Source: Phallusia fumigata (taxonomy: Eukaryota; Chordata; Ascidiacea; Phlebobranchia; Ascidiidae). From it: a stretch of 21,939 nt of DNA. A program made the position numbers and the translations under genes. The stretch covers positions 1 to 21,939 of the forward strand of contig QXVZ01032439.1 of NCBI GenBank assembly GCA_008931825.1, in the 5' to 3' direction. Positions 8,267-18,933 of this stretch are shown in pieces; position 1 is the first letter of the stretch, and each line of letters begins with the position of its first letter. The notes below the pieces were generated by a model. It worked only from the letters and a program-made list of their open reading frames with translations, was not told where the DNA came from and made no database searches.

Positions 8267-10542
8267 ATGACGAACTTTAGAAAGCTGATTGTTCTGCTTT
8301 GTAGTTGGGTGACATGTACACACGGTAACAGTTTATAACTTGAAGTTGTTATGTGAGGTGACATATTAGCTTTGACTGCTTTTTAGGTTTAAAATGCATG
8401 ACGTGCCATGGATCGAGCAGCTTCGACGAATGTGATTCCTCTGGACAAATAATGGAATGTATGAAAAATCAGGTGCACAAATCTGTGGAATATTTAAAGC
8501 AAACGCTTGGAATTGTATTGAATAAACAGTAAAAAAACCACCAACTTTTCGAACCATTGCATAGCGATCCTGTGAAACTGTCGTCAGACGATTTGGTGAT
8601 CACATGAGCGTCATGAAAGGGTGCAAAGACCAGAGAGCATGCCAAGACAATCAATACCAGGTAGGAAACGCAATATCAATTTGTCATAAAGCATCGGTTG
8701 TGACTTTCTTTTAATTTTAGAACAAGAGGCACTCAGGAAGATCAACTCAATGTAACTCGGATCAAACAAACTCTGTTTGCACTTGCTGCTGTGGGACGGA
8801 TTTTTGTAATGTTGGAATCCCAATTTGCACTACTCACTACACCTTAAGTGGATCAGGTCATTTTTGTCGAAGATAATTTGTAAACAAGTTTCTAGATGGT
8901 ATTAATTTATGCATCTATAACGAATTAGAAATCAAATAGGGTAGTTGAATTGCAGACCGTTAAAATGTATGGGATCTGTGCCTTCATGAAGCTTGAAGTC
9001 AAATTGTTCGTAGTTGTTTGTAATAAACAGTGAGAACTAGCAAGAGTCGTCGACAGTTTTAGTAAACTTGTTTTAACGTTTTTCTGCAGTCAAAGATTGT
9101 CCACAAGTTCCAACCATTTTACCACATGGCAACGTTGAGTGTAGCACGGAGAGCAAAGTATGCGAGTATCAATGTACGGGACAAGATTATGCTGTGTGGC
9201 CGAAAAGACGAGAAGTGAATGTCTGTTTGGGAAACGGGAGTTGGGCGCACGAGCCACCATGTTGTGCAAGTAAGTTAAACGATCAAAAAGTGTTTAATGG
9301 CTAGTACAATGTGAATGACATTATCTCATTCTTTTTAAAGGACCATGTCCGCCCTACTACCTACTAGATGATGTTTTTCTATACCACGTTGGTGGCGAAA
9401 ATCAAGAAGCAAAGCTCAAATCAATTATCCAAAAACTTGTATAGTGAGTTGAGTTTAGGCGAATTTCAACACTCTTTTCGTTTTAGATGTTCGATTACAG
9501 TTGATTTTACACGTTGTTTGTAGCCCGAAGATTGCGGAGGATGCCCTTATGGCAGCTGCTCTGTATTACAGCACGGTACCTGTCGAATCCAGCGTGATTC
9601 GGTTCAATGAATATGGAGCGAACGTTTCTCGCTTGCTTGAGCTCGCTATGGAAAGAATACACGTCGTCAAAGGTTTACTAAGCCATAAATTTGCGTTGCT
9701 CAATATGCCAGTGCGAAGTAAAGGTCACATGCCTGTGACTAAGTTTTGAATGCATTTATCTTAGGTCCAGCGAATACGGGAGCAGCTATTCAATACGCTC
9801 TTGATAATCTATTAACACCCGAAGCTGGTATGAGAGACAACAGAGTCCCTAAAGCAATTTGGGTACAAATTTCCAACGCGAATCCAGCAGATGATGTGAA
9901 AGAGCCATCTGAAGAGGCCAGAAGACGTGGTTATAAGGTGAGGATAACTTGAATGAAAATACCATTTAAGACTAAACTTGATCTGTCAAATGAAGTTATA
10001 CTTAATATGCAATGTATAATAACAAAGGCTACATTTACAATATTTTTGGGTTAAACAGCGTAACACTTTCTGCATATTTGCTGCGTAAAAAAGCTAACAC
10101 AAACACGTAATCAACGTATTCAGGTCTATGCAATTGGACATTCAACAGACAGTCACATTTTGGGAGTTAACCCACGACTATCATACAGAGTTTTCAACAG
10201 TAGCGAAATCTAACTTCAACATAGACTTTCCCAAAATTAATACGCATACCCGAACCATTAAACATTACCAAGGTCTGAATTCCATATACGCATTTGTTCA
10301 AAAGAAATAAAAATAATCGCAACATGAAACACTTTGTTCACTGCTTTCAGCTCTATGTGATCGGATACCAAACCGACGGATTTAAGTTTGATCGTCAAAA
10401 GTTACTCGAACTCACAGGAGATAAGGAACACCTGTTTCTATTCGACAAAGACAGTGACAACCTAACGCCTGAGAATGTCGCTCTGGTCAACAGCCATTTC
10501 TGCGGAAATCCTTGTGATCACGTGTTACATGACCACCATTAG
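8267..10542 (+). CDS. Gene E: secreted LU-CCP-vWA protein, intact, 9 exons
   Basis: Exons are 8267-8324, 8387-8472, 8565-8660, 8721-8856, 9090-9269, 9341-9443, 9524-9672, 9765-9937 and 10351-10542. They encode 390 residues ending in TAG. The signal peptide is MTNFRKLIVLLCSWVTC. The LU domain has one extra residue in exon 2 (CHGSSSFDEC), a form shared with D and J. The CCP has the three-residue deletion shared with gene A (ESKVCEY) and ends GSWAHEPPCCA. The vWA-like part runs from PPYYLLDDVFLYHVGG to FCGNPCDHVLHDHH, with a degenerate MIDAS (LLDDVF; ISNANP). Intron 3 has a normal GT donor (CAG|GTAGG at 8661). Exon 4 is almost identical to those of A and C although exons 2-3 differ, which suggests conversion. 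The product is probably secreted; its function is unknown. Confidence 0.85.
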
Positions 10543-10657
10543 AAGTTGAGCTTTAGCTGGTGTATTTACCAACGCAATGTAATTATTTAACATTTAGTCA
10601 ACAACGCAATGAAAAAAACAGGCTAGTCGTGCCACAGAAATCGCTTGACAACCTTTC

Positions 10658-10663
10658 AATAAA
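10658..10663 (+). other. Poly(A) signal AATAAA, gene E
   Basis: AATAAA lies 115 bp after the stop, in CTTTCAATAAACAGATAT. Position and context match the signal after gene A. Confidence 0.55.
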
Positions 10664-10991
10664 CAGATATTTCCAAACTTTGGCTCTTTTGGATGCATCG
10701 ACCATTTAGCTTAGCTCATTTGTTTGTATTATAAATGTCAATGTAAAACATTTTCGATTCCTGTTCAAATTTCGGTTGGGATAGTTTACCTGCATCACAT
10801 TTTGCCTGAAGGTAATAAAAATAATATGAATCAAAACACCAGCTTCAAAATATGACAGATTGAGAAAGATGCCGGGGCCTCAGGGCTTTAAATTTATTTA
10901 TTTCAGTTTGGTTAGTTGGTAAACATTGAGTAGACAGTAGGTGCTAGAGCTAGAGAACAGTTTGGTAAAAAAATATTCCTTGACTTCTGAA
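10664..10991 (+). promoter_or_regulatory. Upstream region of copy F with the conserved block
   Basis: CACATTTTGCCTGAAGGTAATA (about 10796-10816) is this copy's version of the conserved block. The possible donor is AAG|GTAATA at 10812, and TTTATTTCAG at 10897-10906 is the matching possible acceptor before TTTGGTTAGTTGG. GGGGCCTCAGGGCTTTAA lies between them, as in G and H. The start codon follows at 10992. Confidence 0.4.
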
Positions 10992-12995
10992 ATGAAGCAT
11001 TTTCTCAGTTTCTGTATTTTTATAACATGGCTTGCGGGGGTCCAAGGTAAGTGGTTCTATATTACAAACAATAAAATAAACTACAGTTCATGACACTGAT
11101 TTTAGGTCTAAAATGCATGACGTGTTATGGTTCAAGCTTGGACGACTGCGATGCTAGTGGACGTATGCAAAAATGCATGAAGAACCAGGTATGTCTGAAA
11201 TCTGATTTAGTCTCACGCTGATAAAATTTTGTTTCTTTAATTATTAGTAATGTTTTATTCAATTGTTTTTATTGTCGATAACTGACTGCCGATGCACGTA
11301 TTTTCTAAAGAAATCATGTGAAATTGTCGTGAGACGTGATGGTGATCACATGACAGTCATAAAAGGATGCAAAGATGTAAGGGCCTGCCAGGACAATCAG
11401 ATGCAGGCAAGCAAATGTATTTGCGCTGTTTTGATTTTCAGCTTTTTTTACTCGGTTATTTTGAATAGAATTTAAGATACTCAGGAAGATCAACTCAATG
11501 CAACTCGGATCAAATAAACTCTGTTTGTACTTGCTGCTGTGAAACGGATTTTTGTAATGTTGGAATACCAACTTGTACAACTCACTACACTTCGAGTGAA
11601 CCAGGTGATCCGTAGGGCAAACTTTTTCGAACGAGTCCCTTAATTGCAAACGACAGAATTTAAGAAAAATGCGGTCGACAAACCGAGTGAATATAAATTA
11701 ATTTTTACATTTATCCCCTTTTATGACAAAAAACGAACTCCAATGGCGAAATACATATAACTGCCCAGTGCCCAATTGTAGCTGGTCATTTGTTTACATA
11801 ATAACTGCTATCTTACAGTCAACGACTGCCCACAAGTACCAGCCAACTTTCCGCATGGAAACGTTGATTGCTATAACGAAAATAAACCTGGATCAGTTTG
11901 CGAGTATCAGTGTACGGGACAGGATTACGCTGTGTGGCCGAAGGGACAAGAAGTAAATATTTGTTTGGGAAACGGGAGCTGGGCACGAAAACCACCATGT
12001 TGAGCAAGTAGGTTAAGATGATAAGAAGTGCCGAAACAATTACAAAAAATGATTCAACACAATAGCATTGTTATTAAAAGTTCATGGGCATAAGTAAAGG
12101 AAATCATTCACAGGACCATGTCCACCTTACTACCTACTGGATGATGTGTTTCTATACCACTTTGGCGGAAAAAATCAGGAAGCCAAGCTTAAAGCAGTTC
12201 TCCAAGTACTTGCATAGTTAGTGAACGCGAATCCATAAATATTTTCGATTTTCATGTATTATTGATTACGATGGTTTTACACTACATGTTTTATAGCCCG
12301 AAGATTGCTGAGGATGCTGTTAAGATATCTACTCTGTATTACAGCATGGAACCAGTAAAATCAAGTGTGATTAAGTTCAATGAATACGGGACGAATGTTT
12401 CTCGCTTGCTTGAGCTTGGCAGGGAGAGAATATCGGTTGTCCAAGGTTTGTACAAAAAAATTAGTGTAACATGATTGTTCCAAAACATTAACCGAAAATC
12501 TATACACTTGAAAGTTTAAACGTTCATCACATTGGATTACGTTAACACCAGGTCGAGCAAATACGGGAGCAGCTATTCAGTACGCCCTGGATAACCTTTT
12601 GACACCTGAGGCTGGTATGAGAGACAACAGAGTCCCTAAAGCAATTTGGGTTAAGATTGCTAATGCGAACCCGGTAGATGATGTTAAAGGGCCATCTGAA
12701 GAGGCCAGAAGACGTGGCTATCAGGTAACATCAACCTCAAAGACCAGTTTACTCTAATACAGATACTCGTACGTAACACGAAACACTTGTTTGACGTCTT
12801 ATGATTTATGTGATCGGATATCAAACTGATGGATTTCAGTTTGATCGTCAGAGGTTACTCGAGGTCACTGGAGACGAGAAACACCTGTTTGTGTTCGACA
12901 GTGACAGTGCCGATCTCACGCCTGAGAATGTCGCTGATATCAACAAATATTTCTGTGGAAATCCATGCGTTCACGTCATGCATGACCACGAGTAG
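10992..12995 (+). pseudogene. Copy F: full-length LU-CCP-vWA copy with disabling lesions
   Basis: All nine exons are present: 10992-11046, 11106-11188, 11311-11406, 11469-11604, 11819-12007, 12114-12216, 12297-12445, 12552-12724 and 12804-12995. Lengths are normal. Two clear lesions occur. TGC for the first of the two adjacent CCP cysteines after PPC is read as TGA at 12001-12003. The exon 9 acceptor is TATG instead of TCAG (12800-12803), so no AG precedes the exon. The aligned poly(A) signal is also AAAAAA at about 13109-13114 where gene A has AATAAA. Intron 3 has the GC donor at 11407. The vWA half is closest to gene A (SDSADLTPEN, PCVHV). If expressed it could give only a secreted LU plus nearly complete CCP. 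A single-base TGA at a Cys codon could in principle be selenocysteine, but the splice lesion makes decay far likelier. Confidence 0.8.
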
Positions 12996-13810
12996 AATTT
13001 TACCTTTACCCGCACAAAGCATGTATTAAACGTTAACAACAATTAAGTGAATAATGCCATATAGTATCTCTTGACTATAAATAAGCGACCCACTGGCTTC
13101 AACGTCTCAAAAAACAAGGAAATATGGTGGTGTTTGCCAAATTTTACCGCTTTGAGGACCTTATCACACTGTTAGAAACTTAATTGAGACATTTGCACAT
13201 TGTGTCTCAATGCAATACTGACATGTGTACAACTTTGTTGAAACTTTTTCATAGTAAAACATGTTAGATCATCAACGGACTCTCGAACTAAAACAAAAAT
13301 CCTTGTTTTCCTCGTGAATATTATGCATATCTTATAGCGCTATTAGAACCAGCAACTTTCGGTAGGAAATGTTGTTTATCGACACCAGAAAGTTTTTCAT
13401 GAATAAACAGAGAAAATAACACAAACCTACAACGTAAACACGAGAGCCCCTTAAGCCAGTATCATACACGAGTACCCCGAACGCTCGGCCCTGCATCCAA
13501 ATTGCCAGCAGACAAAAGTTTATAATATAGACGCAAAATATCACTTTGTGGTTTCAAACGCGTACATGGCAAATATGCAAAACAAAAAACACCCAGAATG
13601 CAAAACAAGAACAGACAAACGCATATTTCAGTTCATAGATTAGTTTAATTAGGTTGGATTAAACACAAATCACAACGCCCGTTTCCCCTAGACGGGGTAT
13701 AGTTAATAGTTAATGCCTATTTGTTCTAAATGTGGAGGTTTGCTCCCATGTGGATTCACATGCCTGAAGTTGAATTAAACAAAATGTGACCCAAACCAAA
13801 ACATCTACGT
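12996..13810. other. Gene-free spacer after copy F
   Basis: The first 120 bp are homologous to the 3' flank of gene A (CTTCAACGTCTCAA at about 13097) but without AATAAA. The rest is AT-rich with no recognisable exon, RNA gene or repeat. A minus-strand open frame at 13332-13544 has no recognisable motif. Confidence 0.5.
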
Positions 13811-14024
13811 TCACATTTTGCCCGCAGGTGATGAAACATAATACGGAAACGAACCTTCAACATACCAGCTTTGTAAAATGATACACTGCGAAATATGCAG
13901 GGGCCTTAGGGCTTTAGTTGTAATTGGGATCATTTTAGTTCGGTTAGTAGTCAACTACACAGAGGAAAGTTGCTGCCAGTGCTAGAAAAAAGTTTGAGAC
14001 GAAAAATATCGTGTGACTGCTGAA
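13811..14024 (+). promoter_or_regulatory. Upstream region of copy G with the conserved block
   Basis: TCACATTTTGCCCGCAG|GTGATGAAACAT (13811-13839) is the conserved block with its donor-like junction at 13828. CATTTTAG at 13931-13938, before TTCGGTTAG, is the matching acceptor-like site. GGGGCCTTAGGGCTTTAG lies between. The start codon follows at 14025. Confidence 0.4.
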
Positions 14025-14439
14025 ATGAAAGACTTTCTTAGTTTCTGTATTTTCTTAGGATTGCTTGCGGTTGTACAAGGTAAGAAATATTAAATTGAAA
14101 TCATTAAAACAAAACAGCATAATCCTAAATTTAGGTTTCAAATGCATGACGTGTTATGGTTCAAGCTTGGACAACTGCGATGCCAGTGGAAGTATGCAAA
14201 AATGCATGAAGAACCAGGTATGTCTGAAATCCGATTTAGTTTCACGATGAAGAATAAAAAGAACAAAAACATTTTATGTGATTCTGTTTTAATAGTAACG
14301 GACTATATTTTCTTTAGAAATCATGTGAAACTGTCGTGAGACGTGATGGTGATCACATGACAGTCATGAAAGGGTGTAAAGATGTAGGGGGCCTGTCGGG
14401 ACAATCAGATGCAGGCAAGTAGATCCATGCTAATTTGAT
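14025..14439 (+). pseudogene. Copy G: 5' part of a family gene, cut at an assembly N and frameshifted
   Basis: Exon 1 (14025-14079) encodes signal peptide MKDFLSFCIFLGLLAVVQG. Exon 2 (14135-14217) encodes GFKCMTCYGSSLDNCDASG. Exon 3 (14318-14414) is 97 bp instead of 96: an extra G in GATGTAGGGGGCC (14381-14392) shifts the frame just before the GC donor at 14415. The sequence then stops 25 bp into intron 3 at the N (14440). Exons 4-9 are absent because the contig ends here, not necessarily because the gene does. The frameshift lies close to the contig end in a G run, so a base-calling error is possible and the copy could be functional. Confidence 0.6.
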
Positions 14440-14440
14440 N
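14440..14440. other. Single N: assembly gap after copy G
   Basis: Left of the N is intron 3 of copy G; right of it is 5' flank of gene H. No homologous continuation joins them, so several exons of G are probably missing in a gap written as one N. Confidence 0.75.
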
Positions 14441-14515
14441 TGCACATTCGAAGCACTTGTACGGCCTTTTATCGCAACAATCAAAACATTGTCGTGAACC
14501 AAAATTCCACCCATA

Positions 14516-14736
14516 TCACGTTTTGCCCGCAGGTAATAGAACATGATACAGAAGCAAACCTTCAGAACACTAAATTAAAAATATAACAGATTGTGAACAA
14601 TGCACAGGCCTTAGGGCTTTGATTCTCACCACTTGTTTTCATTTTAGTTTGGTTAGTTGGTTGGTTAACCGTAAAGAGGAAAGGTGTTGCCAGTGCTGGA
14701 GAAAAGTTTAGGACAAAATACCGTTTGACTGCTAAA
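14516..14736 (+). promoter_or_regulatory. Upstream region of gene H with the conserved block
   Basis: TCACGTTTTGCCCGCAG|GTAATAGAACAT (14516-14544) has the donor-like junction at 14533. ATTTTAG at 14641-14647, before TTTGGTTAGTTGG, is the matching acceptor-like site. CAGGCCTTAGGGCTTTGA lies between. The start codon is at 14737. Confidence 0.4.
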
Positions 14737-16138
14737 ATGAAAGACTTTCTTAGTTTCTGCATTTTCTTAGCGGGGCTTACGGGAGTCCGAGGTAAGCGAT
14801 TTTACATTAAAATCAGCAAGAAAAACATATAACACTGATTTTAGGTCTGAAATGCATGACATGTTATGGTTCAAGCTTGGACGACTGCGATGCTAGTGGA
14901 CGAAAACAAATATGCATGAAGAACCAGGTACGTTTGAATTCCGATTTGGTCTCATGCTGATAAAATAGTTTTTTTTTTTAATTTACTGATGATTGTTAAT
15001 GCAAACCGACTGCTTGCACGTATTTTCTGTAGAAATCATGTGAAACTGTTGTGAGACGTGATGGTGATCACATGACAGTCATCAAAGGATGTAAAGTTGT
15101 AAGAGCCTGTCGGGACAATCAGATGCAGGCAAGTAGACATATGCTAATTTGATTTTCGGCTTTTTTACTCGGGTATTTTGAACAGAACACAAGATACTCA
15201 GGAAGATCAACTCAATGTAACTCGGATCAAACAAACTCTGTTTGTACTTGCTGCTGTGGAACCGATTTTTGTAATGTTGGAATCCCAACTTGCACTACTC
15301 ACCACACGTTGAGTGATCCAGGTATACGCATACTTAGATAATAGTTACAAAGGGGCCAATTCATTGACCGTCCTCAAATGACAAACGATATAATTTAAAC
15401 ACAAAACTATCGACAAAAAAGATAGCATTTTTGTGTCACATTCAACACATTTTGACTACCGTGTATTTCTGTACGCTATTGGTCGATTGTATATGTGACC
15501 GTTTTCTTACAGTTAACGACTGCCCGCAAGTACCAGGCAACTTCCCGCATGGAAACCTTGAATGCCACAACGAAAATAAATCTGGATCAGTTTGCGAATA
15601 TCAATGTACGGGGGAAGATTACTCGGTGTGGCCGAAGGGACAAGAAGTAAATATTTGTTTGGGAAACGGGAGCTGGGCACGAAAACCACCATGTTGTGCA
15701 AGTAAGTTAAAATTGCGAGAACAATTTCGGATAGTAAATCAATTCAAGGGCATCGTTAGAAAAACCTAAACAAGGACACGTAAAAGAAAGCTTTTGTCGC
15801 GTACAGGACCATGCCCTCCTTACTATCTATTGGATGATGTGTTTCTATACCACGTTGGCGGCGAAAATCAAAAAGCCCAGCTGAACTCAGTTCTCCAAAG
15901 AATTGCATAGTGAGTGATGGAGGATATGAACATTGCATTATTGATTACCATTGATTTGACAAGGTTGTTTTAAAGCCAAAAGATTGCGGAGGATGCTCTC
16001 ATGGTAGCGGCCCTGTACTATAGCACAGAACCAGTCGAATCAAGTGTGATTAAATTCAATGAATACGGTACAAACGTTTCTCGCTTGTTTGAGCTCGCCA
16101 TGGAGAGAATAAATCTTGTTCAAGGTTTGCTAAGTCAA
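14737..16138 (+). CDS. Gene H: LU-CCP-vWA protein, exons 1-7, 3' end missing at an N
   Basis: Exons are 14737-14791, 14845-14927, 15033-15128, 15186-15321, 15513-15701, 15807-15909 and 15976-16124. All are open and of standard length. They encode signal peptide MKDFLSFCIFLAGLTGVRG, the LU domain, a CCP with ENKSGSVCEY, and the first half of the vWA-like domain (PPYYLLDDVFLYHVGG, then YQKIAEDALMVAALYYS). Intron 3 has the GC donor at 15129. The sequence enters intron 7 (GTTTGC at 16125) and ends at the N at 16139, so exons 8 and 9, with the PANTGAAIQ motif and the C-terminal Cys/His motif, are not in this window. Nothing visible is broken, so the gene is probably functional and only the assembly is incomplete. 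Confidence 0.8.
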
Positions 16139-16139
16139 N
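16139..16139. other. Single N: assembly gap between genes H and I
   Basis: Left is intron 7 of gene H; right begins abruptly inside exon 3 of another copy (KGCKGVRACRDNQMQ). The end of H and the start of I, including its promoter and exons 1-2, must lie in the gap unless this is a real deletion fusion. Confidence 0.75.
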
Positions 16140-16785
16140 AAAGGATGCAAAGGTGTAAGGGCCTGTCGGGACAACCAGATGCAGGCAGGTTAAAGAAATA
16201 CGCTTTTTCTTTTAAGCCTATATAACCCTATTGAAATAAATAGAACACAAGATACTCAGGAAGATCAACTTAATGTAACTCGGATCAAACAAACTCTGTT
16301 TGTACTTGCTGCTGTGGAACTGAGTTTTGTAATGTTGGAATCCCAACTTGCACAACTCACTACACGTTGAGTGAACCAGGTAATGAGCAGTTGGATGTTT
16401 TTTATTCCCACCTCAAACAGCAAACGATATAATTTACCAAAGGTTACTGGAAACCGACACTCAGTTGTATGTGGGCGCTTGTTCAATTTCTTATCGTATT
16501 TTCGCAGTCAACGACTGCCCGCAACTACCAGGCAACTTTCCGCATGGAAACGTTGAATGCCACAACGAAAATAAATCTGAATCAGTTTGCGAATATCAAT
16601 GTACGGGAGAAGATTACTCGGTGTGGCCGAAGGGACAAGAAGTAAATATTTGTTTGGGAAACGGGAGCTGGGCGCGAAAACCACCATGCTGCGCAAGTAA
16701 GTTGTGCGATCAAAATTAAAGCTTCAGAAAAAGACGAGCGTTATTAAATTGTTCGATAATACATAGACAATGTTAGGGATGCGTC

Positions 16786-17274
16786 AAACCTGTAAACTGT
16801 GTGCAGGACCATGCCCGCCTTACTGGCTACTGGATGATGCTTTGCTATTCCATGTGGGCGGCGAAAACCAAAAAGCCAGACTCAAGAAACTTCTCGCAAC
16901 ATTTGCAGCGTAACTAAGTTGATTCAGTCTCGCTTGTGTTTTGTATTCCTTTTTGCCTACGATCGTTTTGTTTAACAGCGTGAAATTTTCGGAGGACGCC
17001 CTTAAGGCAACAGCCCTGTACTACACCACNAAACCTGTAAACTGTGTGCAGGACCATGCCCGCCTTACTGGCTATTGGATGATGCTTTGCTATTCCATGT
17101 GGGCGGCGAAAACCAAAACGCCAGACTCAAGAAACTTCTCGCAACATTTGCAGCGTAACTAAGTTGATTCAGTCTCGCTTGTGTTTTGTATTCCTTTTTG
17201 GCTACGATATTTTTGTTTAGCAGCGTGAAATTTGCGGAGGATGCCCTTAAGGCAACAGCCCTGTACTACACCAC
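16786..17274. repeat. Near-identical adjacent 244-bp copies separated by one N
   Basis: 16786-17029 and 17031-17274 align without gaps and with about 8 substitutions by eye. The left copy ends at the N exactly where the right copy continues (CTGTACTACACCAC, then AGAACC). This is the geometry of two contig ends, or two haplotypes, that overlap but were not merged. A real tandem duplication would not explain the N at the exact end of the overlap. Confidence 0.8.
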
Positions 17275-17435
17275 AGAACCAATCGAATCAAGTGTGATAA
17301 AGTTTAACCAATACGGTGCGAACGTTTCTCGCTTTCTTGAGCTCACCAAGGAGAGAATATCTGTTGTTAAAGGTTTGCGAGGCCGTTCTAAGAAGCAACG
17401 TAGTCGGCTAACAAGTGATTAAGTTTATCCGAATG

Positions 17436-17474
17436 TCTAAATAAAATGCATGGCATGTTATGGTTCAAATTTGG
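17436..17474 (+). pseudogene. LU exon 2 fragment inside intron 7 of copy I
   Basis: GTCTAAATAAAATGCATGGC and the following ATGTTATGGTTCAAATTTGG match the start of exon 2 in F, G and H (GTCTAAAATGCATGACGTGT, TATGGTTCAAGCTTGG), with a small insertion. The similarity then stops. No splice sites frame it usefully. It appears to be a relic left by unequal exchange between copies. Confidence 0.6.
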
Positions 17475-18261
17475 AAATTTGACAAAGTGCAACCACAAGG
17501 ATAAACACCCTTTGTGTTAGGTCCAGCAAACACGGGGGCAGCTATTCAGTACGCCCTGGATAACCTTTTTACACCGGAGGCTGGTATGAGAGACAACAGA
17601 GTCCCAAAAGCAATATTCGTTTTCATTACGAACGCAAATCCAGCAGATAATGTAAGGCAGGCGTCAGCAGAAGCAAGAAGATGTGGTTATCAGGTAAACT
17701 GCTTTTTTCGTGTGTAAAACAGAATTAAGCCGAAGAACCAATTAAAATTGGAGCAATTTTTGTCGCAACTCACCTTTTAAAACCCAATCAGTACTAATTT
17801 AACACTTAAATATTTTCCATTCATTAAAATACCTATCAAATGTGTTATGAACCAATTACTTTGACAAATGTCATACTATCAGCTTTACGTGGTTGGATCG
17901 CAAACCGATGGATTCCAGTTCGATCGTCAAAAACTAATCGAGGTGACAGGGAATGAGAAGCACTTGTTTCTGTTCGACAACGACGTGAGCAACTTATCGC
18001 CTGAGAATGTGGCTGTAATCAACAATCATTTCTGTCGAAACCCCTGCGACCACGTGCTGCATGACCACGAGTAGTACATGTGGTATCTGGCAGCTTAACA
18101 ACGTGTTACTTGTATAACCAAGAATGCTTTAATCCAGTGGAACCACATTGAAGTTACCACCACAAAAAAATCGAAAAAAAGAAATAAAAAATGACCCAAC
18201 GTGACTATAATAACGGGTGGTTGTGCGGTCGGCCAAATAAACGCATGAAACGATAAAAATG

Positions 18262-18280
18262 AAACAAACAAACAAACAAA
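18262..18280. repeat. Short (AAAC)n microsatellite
   Basis: AAACAAACAAACAAACAAA is a simple tetranucleotide repeat of about five units in the spacer after copy I. Confidence 0.8.
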
Positions 18281-18933
18281 TCGTGAAAAAATTGAAGAAA
18301 TATAAACATTTTTGTGTCTGTCACGTAACACACAGCAACGACAAGCAATTAAAAGTCCATTGGTCCATAGATACAACCTACTTGCTACTGGCCAGTGAAT
18401 TACCACATTTTTCGCGTTATAAAATAGAACAATGCTCCATTCTAAATAAGTGAAACGTTTCCAGCACAACTATCCCAAACTGACCACCAAAAAGCGCTTA
18501 AACTTCTCTAATTCAAGTACGTGTGCCTATAACGATTGTGTGGGTAATTTATCACCACACAAAAATAATAGGGAGTTATGTCAAAACACAATCCCCACCG
18601 GTTTGCTTTGTTGTTGGTTGACGAAAGCTATGAAACTTTTAGCAAATTAAATCAACTGCCGCCACAATCTCGCATGCAAGTATCTTAAAAATCAACTTAC
18701 TTTGCCACATTTTTCCCATGCCGGTATCTTCTCTTGTCTTTCATTTCTATGTCTACAAATATAACACATAGTTTTGCATTGAAAGGAAATAAATGGAAAA
18801 CACGTTCTACGCGCTTGTTAAAAAATGTGAAATCGGAAAAACACTTTTTTTAGGTAACAAGTGTTATTTATGAACATGTAAAAGGCCGTAGTTATAGACC
18901 TAACCATTTGTTTGCAAAGACGACATACAGATT

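Larger units (their letters stand above)
16140..18074 (+). pseudogene. Copy I: 3' part of an LU-CCP-vWA gene with a nonsense codon and a split assembly
   Basis: Exons are 16140-16184 (end of exon 3), 16244-16379, 16508-16696, 16807-16909, 17224-17372, 17521-17693 and 17883-18074. Exon 6 recurs at 17052-17154, and part of exon 7 occurs at 16979-17029 before the N at 17030; that duplication looks like unmerged contig ends. Exon 4 has TAA at 16271-16273 where the family has CAA (STQC), which would stop translation in the LU domain. All other exons are open. The CCP has ENKSESVCEY. The vWA part is PPYWLLDDALLFHVGG ... FITNANPADN ... FCRNPCDHVLHDHE. Intron 3 has a GC donor (CAG|GCAGGT). A single nonsense codon could be an allele rather than fixed decay. 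Confidence 0.65.

Noticed and set aside
11314..11649. Minus-strand open frame of 111 codons, with similar ones at 689-919, 8611-8823 and 15082-15288
   Set aside because: All lie antisense to LU exon 4 and recur because that exon is nearly identical between copies.
12001..12003. TGA as a selenocysteine codon in copy F
   Set aside because: The paralogues have Cys there, but exon 9 also lacks its acceptor AG and no SECIS element was recognised. Decay is simpler.
18095..18469. Minus-strand open frame of 124 codons with hydrophobic stretches
   Set aside because: It is T-rich spacer sequence read backward. No domain, no conservation within the window and no convincing gene signals are seen.
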